NCBI GenBank assembly: GCA_013407085.1
Contig: JACCGJ010008366.1
Span: forward strand, 310,001 to 374,000
DNA length: 64,000 nt
Source: Atriophallophorus winterbourni
Lineage: Eukaryota; Platyhelminthes; Trematoda; Plagiorchiida; Microphallidae
Direction: 5' to 3'
The position numbers were made by a program, and so were the translations under genes. This document shows, piece after piece, positions 11,146 through 21,300 of the stretch; the stretch's first letter is position 1; each line of letters opens with the position of its first letter. Under the pieces are notes generated by a model. The model ran no database searches and was not told the DNA's origin. It was given only the letters and a program-made list of their open reading frames with translations.

Positions 11146-12698
11146 CATCTCTCTCTCTATCTATCTATCTATCTGTCTTTCTTTCTGTCTGTCTGTCTAT
11201 AAATCACTGTATCGTCCAAAACTCGTAAATTTTATTAAAAATAAAACCGGCTGCATTAAGCACAAATTAGTTGATGAGGGATAAGTTCCAGCATATAACC
11301 GTTAACATATTTGATGTTATAATTTTTATCCGGTCGCGCAATTTATTTATTTTATTTTGAAAATTCAAGAACCTTTTCTGAAACATGCAAATTATTTTAT
11401 AAATTTACAACGATCTAGTTGTTTGTCTCAAACAATTTTGTTAGTCAAATGGAATACAATTAACTCATGTTGGTGGTCGGTACCATTAGTCGCATCATCA
11501 GAATAGTGATTTGAGATTGAATTCAATTCAAATATATAAATATATTATCTCCACTTTTGTTCGATATTCAAATGTATACAAATGTGTATTATTAAAACTT
11601 AAATCATTGAACAGATATACCTAACCAAGATCTTCAAAAATGTATAACTGTTTACTTGTGCTAAAACCAATTATTGACAAATTATTTACATATAATCATT
11701 TATAAATAAAGAAATTTAAGAGAATCAAAACACATGACTTTATTTTCCGAAGGAATTAGCGATAAAACGTAACTTAATTGAAATCCTATCTATTAAAATT
11801 GACGAAATCCAAAGTTTTCGCGGCAGTCGCATTATCAGTTGTTTTTGGACACATTTTTCCATGTTCAGATGAGGCTGGCAAAAATGGTACGTGACAAGAT
11901 TCAAGAACGACATCAATATGTTTATCAAATCGGTTCAGCTTCTGACCTTTTGTGTGAGTTTTACTGCGACAATTTATAATTACTATTTAATCGAAATATT
12001 TGGTATATATATATATATACTGCAGCCCATAGGTAGTTTTTCTAGCTTGATTGTGGGATCCCTAATGGAAGTGGCAAATCGAAGCGAACAATCTGCATAT
12101 GTGGTTCATTCGATTGACTAGCTTGCAATTTTGACGTTCGCATTCGGATGAGTATCTCATCGATTATCGTGATGAACAAAATTTGCGAGAGTAAATAATT
12201 TTGTCTAACAGCTCTCTTTGGTTCAGTTCAACCATCAATCAGTAACTTCGTTGAAGCTGTAACACAAGAGTTCTTAATGCAATTGAATAGCAGCGGCAGG
12301 GTAGAATATGTAGCGCCAGACTGGAGTATAGTGTCGTGATATTCCGAGTAAAAACGTTTCACTTTACTACAATGTGCATCTCTCAATCTAATTTAAAACT
12401 AGTATATAAATATGCTTGCTGATTAAATTCTAAATTATTCAAATATTCGTTGATTGCAGCATTCTAAAACAATGTCATAGGGCAGTTATCAATCTTTCAA
12501 TATCTTCGTTCCTCGTTTTCAGATGAAGCCTCGGGCGGAGTTGATGACTATGTAGCTGGCGTACTTAACGTTCCCTACACCTTCACCATTGAATTATGCG
12601 ATGAGGGCAGATATGGTTTCCTTCTACCGCCATCATATATACGTCCAGTAGGGGAACAGTTGTGGACAGCAATCAAAGTGTTTTCAAAAAATATATAG
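4746..12698 (+). CDS. Zinc carboxypeptidase, M14A family, carboxypeptidase B-like (gene A, 3' part)
   Basis: Four spliced exons (4746-4836, 10719-10927, 11869-11953, 12523-12698) join in frame to 186 residues plus a stop, all with GT/AG borders. This is the C-terminal ~60% of an M14A metallocarboxypeptidase, which removes single residues from peptide C-termini, usually after secretion as a zymogen. Visible landmarks are LWRKNRS (Arg127 equivalent), DLNRNF (Asn144/Arg145), LNLHSYGQ (zinc ligand His196, Tyr198), [10 protein letters not shown] (Tyr248, Asp255) and [13 protein letters not shown] (catalytic Glu270, Phe279). Asp at position 255 is the carboxypeptidase B signature for basic C-terminal residues; that specificity is inferred from the family. 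The exons with the first two zinc ligands (HxxE) are not in the window. The gene is followed 10 kb downstream by paralogue B. A possible poly(A) signal ATTAAA lies at 12782. Confidence 0.9.
5020..5200 (-). repeat. Hammerhead-type repeat, subfamily 2, with complete core boxes
   Basis: Minus strand 5182-5141 reads CTCCAC, CTGACGA, CGGC-AAACA-GCCA, GAAA, CCGGT, A, GTGGTG. Position 7 of the core tolerates any base, so CTGACGA is acceptable, and GTA is a permitted cleavage triplet. Stem I pairs CTCCAC with GTGGTG with one U·U mismatch. The closing pair of stem II is C·A rather than G-C, which should weaken it. It lies in gene A's intron. Confidence 0.6.
5560..7480 (+). mobile_element. CR1-like LINE with PHD-finger ORF1, decayed
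   Basis: On the plus strand a zinc-finger segment at about 5710-5850 reads [11 protein letters not shown] then [16 protein letters not shown]. It matches the CPGICYVC-type PHD finger of the ORF1 relic at 53313-53831. The RT domain begins near 6290 with [16 protein letters not shown]. It continues with [20 protein letters not shown] near 6720-6780 and [15 protein letters not shown] then LLFADDRKI near 6920-7010. The FADD catalytic motif is intact but the frame has many stops and shifts. It is inserted in gene A's intron in the sense orientation. The endonuclease domain is missing or too decayed to see. Confidence 0.8.
7500..8798 (+). mobile_element. RTE-like LINE, 5' part (UTR, endonuclease, start of linker)
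   Basis: The leader at 7540-7780 matches in reverse the leader of the long RTE-like copy at 41500-41950. The endonuclease region starts near 7796 ([18 protein letters not shown]), has the catalytic Glu motif AALQETGLP at about 7920 and continues through [16 protein letters not shown]. The segment 8172-8432 reads [17 protein letters not shown] then [17 protein letters not shown] further frame from 8611 reads [16 protein letters not shown], equivalent to the linker of the 38040-42085 copy. It ends abruptly at a (TA)n tract; the RT half is absent. Confidence 0.85.
8799..8839. repeat. (TA)n microsatellite
   Basis: About 20 uninterrupted TA units at the point where the RTE-like frame stops, so the element is truncated by or joined to this tract. 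Confidence 0.95.
8840..10050. other. Intronic stretch without recognised genes
   Basis: A+T-rich intron of gene A with a second (TA)n tract at 9745-9785. I see no protein similarity. Confidence 0.5.
10050..10519. mobile_element. Hammerhead-ribozyme repeat insertion (subfamily 1) with 14-bp target duplication
   Basis: The insert 10064-10505 is bounded by the 14-bp direct repeat AGAATGAAGGCACA (10050-10063 and 10506-10519). Inside are nearly two tandem copies of a 233-bp unit (GCGCTTGTAT at 10068 and 10301). They are followed by an inverted piece, 10446-10505, which is the reverse complement of the ATTTGCATGC...TTTGCACT segment of the unit. The direct repeat implies staggered-break integration, and the internal inversion resembles twin priming by LINE reverse transcriptase (inference). 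The unit has no protein of its own. Confidence 0.85.
10203..10244 (-). ncRNA. Hammerhead ribozyme, type I, intact core
   Basis: Minus strand, 5' to 3': CCCTAC (stem I), CTGATGA core, GTGC-AAACA-GCAC (stem II hairpin), GAAA core, CCGGT, C (cleavage site after GTC), GTGGGG (stem I, six pairs with one G-U). All invariant core bases are present. Stem III is the short self-complementary ACCGGT, so efficient folding may require a dimer. Self-cleavage is inferred from the fold, not shown. Confidence 0.85.
10682..10708. repeat. (TA)n microsatellite beside an exon acceptor
   Basis: A TA tract ends ten bases before the acceptor of the gene A exon at 10719, in place of part of the usual pyrimidine tract. 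Confidence 0.9.
10719..10927 (+). CDS. Gene A exon: zinc ligand His196
   Basis: Acceptor TATTTCAG, donor GTAAAT. Phase 1 in, phase 0 out, 209 nt. It encodes ...[19 protein letters not shown]..., then [18 protein letters not shown] with the third zinc ligand His. The paralogous exon 47270-47478 has exactly the same length. Confidence 0.92.
11083..11200. repeat. (TCTA)n microsatellite
   Basis: About 100 bp of ATCT repeats grading into TCTC and TGTC repeats, in gene A's intron. Confidence 0.95.
11869..11953 (+). CDS. Gene A exon: [15 protein letters not shown]...
   Basis: Acceptor CATGTTCAG, donor GTGAGT, 85 nt, phase 0 in, phase 1 out. It encodes the helix and loop before Tyr248 ([13 protein letters not shown]). 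The paralogous exon 47645-47729 is also 85 nt. Confidence 0.9.
12523..12698 (+). CDS. Gene A last exon: Tyr248, Asp255, Glu270
   Basis: Acceptor CTCGTTTTCAG. It encodes [40 protein letters not shown], then a short amphipathic tail ending KVFSKNI and a TAG stop. It holds the catalytic Glu and the S1' specificity residue. Confidence 0.93.
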
Positions 12699-13180
12699 GA
12701 TACAAACATAGAAATGTAATGCAGTTTTATTGTGATTGATATATAATGTTTCGTTTTTAATAGCTAAATATACTATGATTCATTAAATTCTTCTGTATAT
12801 GTCTGATACAGATTTAAATTGAAATTATTATATCACAGACCTATCATTAAGAAACCGCGCGTTTGCTCAATATATAAAAAAAGGCGCAAATCGATCAAGA
12901 AATACAGTTACTAGGACTCTAAATATCCATATATAGTGGGTATTTAATATAAATTAAAATCGTGAAATACAATCAGTAATCCATTTTTACAATCAGAACA
13001 ACTGCTACCACTTACAATGCATTGGCAAAAGCGAGTACTAAATATTGAACATCTCGTTCTTGCATTTCAGCGCTCCTATGTAGATAATATATCATTTCCC
13101 ATCTGTGCATGGTAAAACGAAAGCAACAGATACCGGTTAAAAGCTATCCTCTACTATGTGTAGCACATTGTGGAAAATCT
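12699..13180. other. Gene A 3' flank
   Basis: A+T-rich. ATTAAA at 12782-12787, 84 nt after the stop, is the nearest plausible poly(A) signal. Nothing else is recognised. Confidence 0.4.
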
Positions 13181-13500
13181 TACGAACTCTTTGGACATCA
13201 ACTGCCTGCTTCAGTTAATGAGGTGGAGTCTCGCTACAGTCGTCTATCCACATTGGGTGAATGGGGACGATGAACCAACCGAAAAACAGATTACATTAAT
13301 TCTAACCAACGAAAAGAATCGCCAACACAACGAGCTTAGCTTTAACAGTGATAACCTGGAACGTCATGTGCACGCTTCTTGGAATTTATTACGACATCTC
13401 AAAAATCAGAGACGTTAGAAAATCTGCTTTCATTAAGTCTGGGTTAAAAACCACTGGCTGCCTTTGTCAGACATTGTGCATTTGTGTACAAGCATTTAAT
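13180..13500 (+). mobile_element. RTE-like LINE scrap (start of endonuclease)
   Basis: One plus frame reads ITWNVMCTLLGIYYDISKIR followed by DVRKSAFIKSGLK. This aligns with the [24 protein letters not shown] start of the RTE-like endonuclease seen at 7796 and 41200. It is short and interrupted. Confidence 0.65.
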
Positions 13501-14240
13501 GTTTGGCCATCACCATCGTAATTCTGTGAATTCGGGGTTCTAAAATTATCAATAAGTGCTGCATTGCTGGTTTGAATAGCATTACTAATAAATCTCCAAC
13601 GTTGTATATCATAGAGGGATTAACGCTTAGTATCTGAACTGGTGCCAGCTTTTGGGACATTTAATAGAATAAGGATGCGCTTATTACGATCGTATGATTT
13701 GTTTTGACTCCCCTTCGGTGGAGAATTTACTAGCTTTGACAAGGGCACATCAACAAACAAGTATACCGATAGAAGTATATTTTCTAACTACTTCTCGTTT
13801 TGCACTTTTATTTGAGTAACTTTGAGTTATCTTGGTGTAGCGCTGAAGCACTTAAGCAAATCAACGAAACCAGTTGGATGAATTTAAGATTGTTGTATAT
13901 AACACTAAGCGAAATTCCTTTCGAAGCAAGATTTTTAATGGGGCAGTGTCGTGGACGGTTTCGACTTTAAGGCATTTTTAACACTATCATATGTGTCTTG
14001 TTGCAACAATTCAACCTTTTCATGAGCATGGTTTGGTTGTGGTAAAAGTGAGCATATTCGTTTGTTTAAGTTAAATGCTCAATAGAATTATTCATCTACT
14101 CTCTATTCAATTCGGCTCTTTTCCAACAAAAGAATGTATACACTTGCGGCGGCCGTTTATATTTCGAAATTCTTCAGGCACGCAGCAATAGCAAACAGAT
14201 GAATAAAAAAAGTTTTGTAATGAATCGGTGCATGCTGTTT
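13500..14240. other. Intergenic stretch, nothing assigned
   Basis: No long frames and no similarity that I can support. It may contain further decayed LINE sequence. Confidence 0.4.
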
Positions 14241-15600
14241 CATGGTAAAGTTTCGCATCTGACTCAGAAGCTTCCTTAGACCGCGTGTGTGAGTACGAAC
14301 AGAGATTAAGCTTAAATTTAATTCACCTGACCAATCCTAAGATGGATTAGAACTGCGCGGTCCATGGTGGGTTCTGCGTTCGTTGAGATAGACAGGCGCG
14401 ATCAACTTCAACTGACGCACCACCACCCTTACGTGCGGTATAATCCCTCAATTGCTATGATCTTGGCAGGAATGAACGACATCGGCTGACAGATTAGCTG
14501 GATTGAGTGCTTGTGTACACACTATCGGCCACGCACGTTATTGTTTATCCGCTGCATAACCGGAAGCCAGATTGTGGAGATATCAGTCCCATCCACATTG
14601 TTGACGGCACTTTTACCAGTCTTTGTTCTCTCAACCGCCTCAATTTATGGTTTTATTCCCCACTTAATCACTTATACGTTATCAAGATCAACGCTGTGAC
14701 CTGTGTCCACCACGTGTTCAGTTATTGCTGAATCTCTGATAAGTGATTGATATTTACTGGAATTACGTGGCTGATTACCGTTTCGCATTTTGTGTTCTCT
14801 TATTCTAGTACTGAGTTCCCTTAATGTTTGCACGATATATACTCCTGAGCAACCGTTGTAGTTGATTTTATATACGCAATTCGTCGCGCAGCAGGAAGGT
14901 GCCTTGGGATGCGTAATCAAAAGAATTCTCAATGAAAGAATCCGTGTTCCTAACTAGCGGTGTAAACAAATGAGTGAGATGATTCGCTAATTCGTGTGTT
15001 TAGGATCCAATGTCATCCACGATAGGTCGCAGAGGGACGCCCACCTTATGCATCTTTGAGAGCACATAGAACCTAGGGGTCTGAGCTGATTTCGGGTATA
15101 GCCGGAAAAAGTTACTCCTTAATTAAACGCATTATCTCAAAATCACCTGCTTATGGTTTTTCAAAATCGACTTGTGTACCCTGATTCAACCTTATTTCTT
15201 TAATCATTTATTGCGAGTATCACTGTGTCCTTGCATTTGTCGGCCATAGAGATCACTATTCCCTCTTCGTTACACAGAATACGAAGTGCTCATTGTTCAT
15301 CTTGTGTGTAGTTACAAATTTTTGGTTGTTGTTTCTTGGTAATACTGGCTATACAGTTGCGTAGTGCGTCTGCCTATGTTTCCGGTAGGTGGATTAAGGT
15401 AGATTTTACTCATGGAATGATATCTCTAGGTTTTATGATCTTCGTACTTAGTGAAAAGTTTGAGCCTTTTTCCAACTATCTTTGTTCGGTCTGCGAGAGC
15501 GGCATATCTAATAAGTATGTAACTTTAGAATATTGTTTAGCACTTTATTAAACAGAACTAGTAGAATTACAATTATCCTTCGATGTTACCAGGGTTGTCA
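14240..15600 (-). mobile_element. Penelope-like element copy 1 (RT pieces, GIY-YIG domain, 3' UTR)
   Basis: On the minus strand the RT N-terminal part at about 15290-15220 reads ALRILCNEEGIVISMADK then CKDTVIL, the Penelope-type ADKG region. Then FYVLSKMHKVGVPLRPIVDD appears at 15070-15010, the PLE RT motif with PKIHK...PLRPI. The endonuclease follows at 14932-14672: CVYKINYNGCSGVYIVQTLR, ELSTRIREHK, then DSAITEHVVDTGHSVDLDNV. Compared with the usual pattern, YIG reads YIV and one Cys is Tyr, so the nuclease is probably dead. The 3' UTR at 14670-14240 matches that of copy 2 in reverse. The middle of the RT is missing. Confidence 0.85.
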
Positions 15601-15960
15601 AATTCTGTTTCTCTCAAATATGATCTGTCTGTGTATCTTCCACAGATTTTGAAAAAATCCACAGATAACTCCCTTCGCAATTCGGACTTCAATCTGGAGG
15701 CTTTCAAAAACATCTGCCAGGATTTTTTTGGCCATGTGGATCCTTTGTTTTAGAAAAAATTGGATGCGGTTTCGGCTGCCTTCCAGGATTTGCGTGAATT
15801 ACTGGAGGTGTGACCACCGGATACCTTTTTGCGAATTTGCTCTGTCAATATTCGACGTTAAAGACGTGATGATTCGTCCGTCTGACTTCCGCTTCAGCTT
15901 TTTGTACCAACTCGCTGGCAAATTTGCGAAGTCGTGGTCCTAAGATACTGCAATGTGATG
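15600..15960 (+). other. Unassigned protein-like stretch
   Basis: A plus frame reads LSVYLPQILKKSTDNSLRNS, then DFNLEAFKNICQDFFGHVDP, KKLDAVSAAFQDLRELLE and PDTFLRICSVNIRR, with three in-frame stops. The helical character suggests a decayed coding sequence lying between the two inverted Penelope-like copies. I do not recognise the family. Confidence 0.3.
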
Positions 15961-16034
15961 GAAATGTTGGTGGACGATCGGAGAATCATCATCATGGAAA
16001 AATAAAGTATATAATGAATCGGTGAGAGCAGTTT

Positions 16035-16690
16035 GTGGGTAACATTTATAGAATCAATGCAAGTGTTGCTTGGGAGTATATATAGGGCAAACATCCAGAG
16101 AACTCAGTGCTAAGGTAAGTGAACAGAAAAATTGAATCGGTACGCAGCCACCCAATTCCAGTAAGTTTCAATCACTGATCAGAGATTCAGCAATAGCTGA
16201 ACACGTGCTGGACACAGGTCACAGCGTTGTACTTGATTATGCAGAAGTGGTAAGGTGGTGGAATAAAACCACATATTAAACGACTTCACGCTGAGGCGGT
16301 TGAGAGAACAATGTCTGGTAAGAATTCAGTTAATTGGTGGATGGGACTGATATCTCCACAATCTGTCGTCCGGTTATGCAGCGCGATAAACATTAACGTG
16401 ACATTAACGTGACCCCTAGTGTGTGCCCAAGCACTCGATCCAGCTAATCTGTCACCACATATTATTGACACCTGCCAAGACCAAAACAGTTGAGGGATTA
16501 TACGGTAAGTAGGAGTGGTGGTGCGTCAGTTGCTATTGGCCACGCCTGTTTATCTTAACGAGTGCAGAACCCACCATGAGATGTGCAGTACTTAACCAGT
16601 TTACGTGTGGTCAGGTGAATGAAATTTAAGCCTGATGTCTGTTCGTACTGGCACCCTTGGTCTGACGAAGCTTCTGAGTCAAAAGCGAAA
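16035..16690 (+). mobile_element. Penelope-like element copy 2 (GIY-YIG fragment and 3' UTR)
   Basis: Across several frameshifts the plus strand gives YRINASVAWEYI, then RELSAKVSEQK, SLIRDSAIAEHVLDTGHS and VVLDYAEVVRW. These are the same segments as the 14672-14932 domain. The following ~400 bp match the 3' UTR of copy 1 in inverted orientation. No RT is present, so it is 5'-truncated. The two copies diverge from each other tail-outward. Confidence 0.8.
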
Positions 16691-17450
16691 CTTTACCAAT
16701 AAACAGCTTGCATCTATTTTTTACAAACTTTCTTTTTTCATGTTTATGATTCTTCGATCGGCCACAAACATTTTTCATTACATTAAACAATGGATATTTA
16801 TTATGGTTCACAAGCTTGTGAACCTTACGGCATGGCATTTTCTTCAAAAAATGTCATTTGAGTTTTTTTTTCTGCATAAAATGATACTTTAATGTCTATT
16901 TTATCCGGTACTATAAATTATTTTGTCTAAAAATACTTATTTCTATGAATATAAAGGAGTTTTTGAAGGACTGGTTTGAAAAATGTTTTTCATAATTTGC
17001 CAGATGTCCCGTTAAACGCACACATTCAACCAATGGTTACGGGCTGTTGTGTTTTTGGAGCTAGTTCCGGCTGACCCAACACTCATGAAAGTGGTAGAAG
17101 ACGACTGACAGGATGCTTCATTTATTTACAGCTCATTATGTATATACATGTACAAATAAGCAATTAGATGAACGAAAGTGAAGCCAAGCTACTGAAGCCA
17201 AGCTGCTATATTGATTCAAATCGGCGAGCTATGTTCAATTGATTAAAAACGATCAATATTTCCAAAGCAGTGTGAGTTTTGACGTGCCTAGATTGAACGA
17301 CCTTGACACGTCAGTTTCGCTACGAAACACCCAACATATTGTATACAAATTTAAGGGGTAAGAAACGGCCTTAAACGTAGAGGCAGATGCTTACACAATG
17401 GCATAGCAACTGTGATCAAAATTTACACTAGATTAGTTCTAGACTGTCGT
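16690..17450. other. Intergenic stretch, nothing assigned
   Basis: A+T-rich, with no supported coding sequence. Any terminal inverted repeat of the adjacent Mutator-like element would fall here, but I could not identify one by eye. Confidence 0.4.
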
Positions 17451-18450
17451 TTTCAGCAAGATTGACGACCCGGAATATGCTGAAAAGTGGCGCAAACATT
17501 AACCTAACTGCCAAAAAACATTCAATGCAGCAGTGCTGTCATGGAGGCCGATGCTGCGGTGACCCTTTTTGGACGCTCACTGGGGAAAAACCAGCTGAGT
17601 TACACCAGCAAGCAGCGAGGCGGAGATGCCAAATCCCACGCTGCCGTCTGCGCTTCTGCACACTATGGCGATACTTGTGTTAAAAAATTGAGTGTGTGAA
17701 CCATGTAACAAAAAGAAAGGACAATGCATTGAGAAATCTTGAAGAATTAGCCATAGCAGCAGGCAAGCCAATCGGTGGGCGTGGTAAATTGACTGATGAA
17801 AAAATTAAAAAAACTTTCCAACTCCTTTGGCAAGGCAACCAAGGACAATCATGACAACTTGGACAACATGGAACAGTCAGTGTGGGCGTCGTACTTCCAA
17901 ACTGCCTTTACTACAGAGGAGCCCCATCATCTGCATGGCCCCAAAGGAGCGGTGTCATGGTACTTCTTTCAACGCGACCTGGCTGCCAACGTTCCCCATT
18001 CGGCCTCACCCCACCCTCTCCCCCGAGAAATCAATTTTCAACTGGTCTCCTTCTATAAACGCCTTGCACACAAGAGATTGCTGGGGCGGTGTCTGGGTGG
18101 AAAGACTCAAAACAGCAACGAGTCTTTCCACTCCATGGTTTGGAGTCAGTGCGCTAAAGAACGGTGGCATGTCTCCGCACAGTCGACACGGCTGTGGCAG
18201 TTGCCGTTCAACCCTTCGACAAAGGATCCTCTGACATGCTTAATGTTCTGCAAGAACTGGATTTATCTACAGGGAACCATGCAGGGGACTTTGCAGTGAA
18301 GGCAGATACCAGCAGAGTGAGAGATGCACCAGGGAGAGCAGCCAGCAGTCCAAGCAGCGCCGGAAGGCGATTGACACTATTCGGCGACAAGAGCGCGCTC
18401 AAAGACGTGGTCATGAGCCAGAAAATTGCTGGAGAACTACATATTGTCTG
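17450..18450 (+). pseudogene. Mutator-like (MULE-type) transposase remnant, GC-rich
   Basis: Three plus frames give one colinear transposase C-terminal half. First comes MEADAAVTLFGRSLGKNQLS at 17539. Next is ECVNHVTKRKDNALRNLEEL at about 17690, running into KATKDNHDNLDNMEQSVWAS and then GRCLGGKTQNSNESFHSMVW at 18090-18145. Finally TVDTAVAVAVQPFDKGSSD lies near 18185. From memory of the family, CxxGKTQNxNESFxxxxW and VxxHVxKR are hallmarks of the Mutator-like transposases common in invertebrates; a profile search would settle it. Few disruptions remain (about two frameshifts and stops) and the base composition is visibly richer in G+C than the flanks, suggesting a younger or foreign insertion. 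The N-terminal half with the first catalytic acids is absent. Confidence 0.75.
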
Positions 18451-19100
18451 ATTTTTGTCCATAGACAAAATGACTTCATTTATTTTCAGTTCGCAACAGC
18501 ATATTTGGTTTTGTCTCATTATTTTGTATAATACACTTTTTGTAAAACTTCAAACTCATTTTTCTCAAATGTTGAATTTCAATCGAGTTGTGCATTTTGC
18601 TTGCTCAAATGTTTGTAGTAAAAATCGAGATGAAAAGATTAAAATAAGCATGTTTATGTAACAAGTGTGATTTTCTACGCAAACCTTTACAAGAATATTT
18701 TTCTCGAATGCACAACTATCCAAACACGGTTGACTTATCTTCTTTTGCATCTTATTGAACCCTATACACTCTGAAAATCATGTAAAAACACTTGCTTCAT
18801 TGTAAAACGTTTCATTGCCCACACTAAGATGAGCAAAATAAGTTTATTTTCGACAATATATTTTTATGAAATATTTCAAAAATTGTTTTACAATAAAATC
18901 ACATAAAATTTAAAACAGTAATAGATCTTTATATAAACAAACAACACACCAAATTTCAAATAATTACCTTGAATACTTTTTGAGATACAAAATTAACGTA
19001 AAATCATCATTGTTCCATGCCGTGAGCCACCTTAAATGAAATGCGTGACAAACATGCTTTTAAATAAAGAAGCCTGGAATGAACTACCGAATAATGACCT
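18450..19100. other. A+T-rich stretch after the transposase remnant
   Basis: No supported genes; composition returns to A+T-rich. It may include the element's 3' flank. Confidence 0.4.
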
Positions 19101-19101
19101 C

Positions 19102-19103
<2 letters not shown>

Positions 19104-19134
<31 letters not shown>
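19104..19134. repeat. (TA)n microsatellite
   Basis: About 15 TA units followed by TTTATTT. Confidence 0.95.
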
Positions 19135-19138
<4 letters not shown>

Positions 19139-19249
19139 TTCTCAACGGCATTTGATTGTAACATTCACTCCTCAGGATTGTTTACATATGGAGTAGACTG
19201 TAAACATAACGCTTGCTCATAAATGGGTTAAATTCCCGCGAAATTTACG

Positions 19250-20030
19250 TGTAACTCATCAGAGTCCATTTTAGTGACCCGTGGTATTCCACAAAGATCC
19301 ATCCTCGTTTCAACACTGCTTCTAATTTGTATATAAAGCACCTACTTTTAATAGTAAAATCGCCCGATTCTAGTTTTCGTAAGTCCATGTCGAAAGAGAA
19401 ATTCCAAAGCTGATTTGCAGAACCTGCAACCAGTTCTTGCGATCATTCATGCCTGGTACCATGATGATGAATATACTGAATAATACAGCCCATTATCTCT
19501 AAACAGCAACTTCATCAACGAATATTATATCACCATTTACTTTAAAAGTATATCGACGTGATTATTAAGTCTAACAACAATGAAATATTGTCTTGTTACC
19601 AAAAAAGGTTACTGTGGTTTTCTTTGAAGAGCTCTCGGTTATCTGAGCACCATACTCATTTGCAATTTGATTCTAACATGCACACATCCACATATAGAAC
19701 ATGTCATACAATCCTAGAAATCCTTGCTGAATAAATACATTCATCTATTGGAAACTCCAAGGCCCTGAACAACAATGCTCGCCCTCGTACTTTCAAATAA
19801 TCGATATGAAATATGCTTCTGAATTTTGAAACTACACTTGATCTAATACAAACCACAACGAGGAACACTAATTTTCTTTTGGACAGTACTCAATCAAACA
19901 ACTCATGCTTGCATCTATGGAAACGCAGCACATCTATCCAAGGTTTAAACTGCTACAAATACGCATTTTCTATCTGTATTTTGAAATACTGGAACAGTTT
20001 ACCGAATAGATTGATGTTCATATGAAGAAG
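19250..20030 (+). mobile_element. CR1-like LINE, RT scrap and C-terminus
   Basis: Near 19275 the plus strand reads VTRGIPQRSILVSTLLLICI, the GIPQGSILGPxLFLIYI motif of LINE RT. At 19813-20025 an open frame ends YAFSICILKYWNSLPNRLMF, matching the WNSLP motif at the end of CR1-like ORF2 proteins. Most of the RT between them is lost. Confidence 0.65.
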
Positions 20031-21065
20031 TATGTTCACGCGTTTGACGTTAAAGCTTAACAATATTTTATGGTAAATTTTTGCCATACCACCGAAGGCA
20101 AATTTATGTCGGGTTTGACTCGGCATTCCAAAAAGCGAGGCAAGGTTAGAGCGAAAATATATTTAGAATGACTTCTCCCATTATCTCTATAGTTTTCAAG
20201 ATCACTCTCATTAGGCGAGATAGGTAGCTTTATGCCGATTGAATGTAATTCAACGTGGTTTACATGCACATGTGTTTATAAAGTATCGTTGAGAATTGTG
20301 CGTCTTTCGCATGGGAAACGTTTTATAGAAAATGCAGTTAGCAACATCCTTCATATAGTAATTAGTGTTACTTTTGGTATTTTGGGTTTCTCGGATCTAG
20401 AAACTATACGGCAAAACATCTGTCTTCAGAATTCATATTTTTCAGATGAGGACCATGCTAAGCAGATTATATCAGGTCGTCGTGATTTTAACTTTTTAAA
20501 CGGTAACAAAACTCATTTTCGCAGTAAATTTCTGATCGTTCCTGCCATGTAATGCAAAATATCTTTGCCGTTTAGTTACCTAGGTAAAATGTAGGTTTAT
20601 AGCTCGTAAGCGGGATAAGTGATTCCTGGATGTATCCCAAGACGATTCTTCAAACTACGTATTCAAATTTTAATCCTCGCGTTCTAAGACGTATTATGTA
20701 GGTCGCACTTGAAGTTTAACATCGACATGCGCTACACGCGTAGTAAATTCCGGATACCTGAACGTTGTTTATAATCTGTACCACAGTCAGTTTGGCCTTA
20801 ACCAAGGAAACCAAAGCATTTAATAATTTAAGATCCCGCACCTAGCCATTCGTTGCACACTTGGTACACATTCCAAGCATTCTTCTTTCTTTTGGAACAT
20901 AGATTTGTATTTCGAGGCTTAGTTGCACTCCAGTTTTGGTGATGAGTATTTGCACGATCGATTTAGTTGTAAATTGATCGATAGCTAATTGTGGTGTGCA
21001 ATCAAGCGAATGCAATTGATCTAGTTAACGCAATGCAAGTGGCAAAATCGAACGCAATAAAGTAA
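20030..21065. other. Intergenic stretch, nothing assigned
   Basis: A 106-codon frame at 20232-20552 shows no motif I recognise. Otherwise A+T-rich with no signals. Confidence 0.35.
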
Positions 21066-21300
21066 AAGTGATGCAAAAAATCCGTATTTGCATGTATTAT
21101 CATCACACACGCATGACGATGGGTTTTGCCATTTTTGCATTTATGCGTTGTTTACAAACATTGGAAAAACGAAAACAAGTTAGGATTGTAATCCACAAAT
21201 GGCTGAGGTTAACACGACCTAACTGTTCAATCACGTGCCCATCACCAAGGGGTAAAAAATTATGGGTTTGAACCACACCACAACCGATGATGTCGTTTCG
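21065..21300 (-). repeat. Hammerhead-type repeat relic (subfamily 1)
   Basis: The order of landmarks follows the subfamily 1 unit: a TTTGCATG box, a degenerate CATGACGATGGGTTTTGCC block where the ribozyme should be, then AGGTTAACACGACCTAACTG and CACGTGCCCA. The ribozyme core is destroyed. Confidence 0.5.

Noticed and set aside
14507..14731. Plus-strand frames over the Penelope-like 3' UTR
   Set aside because: They are shadows; the recognisable protein is on the minus strand and the region matches the 3' UTR of the second copy.
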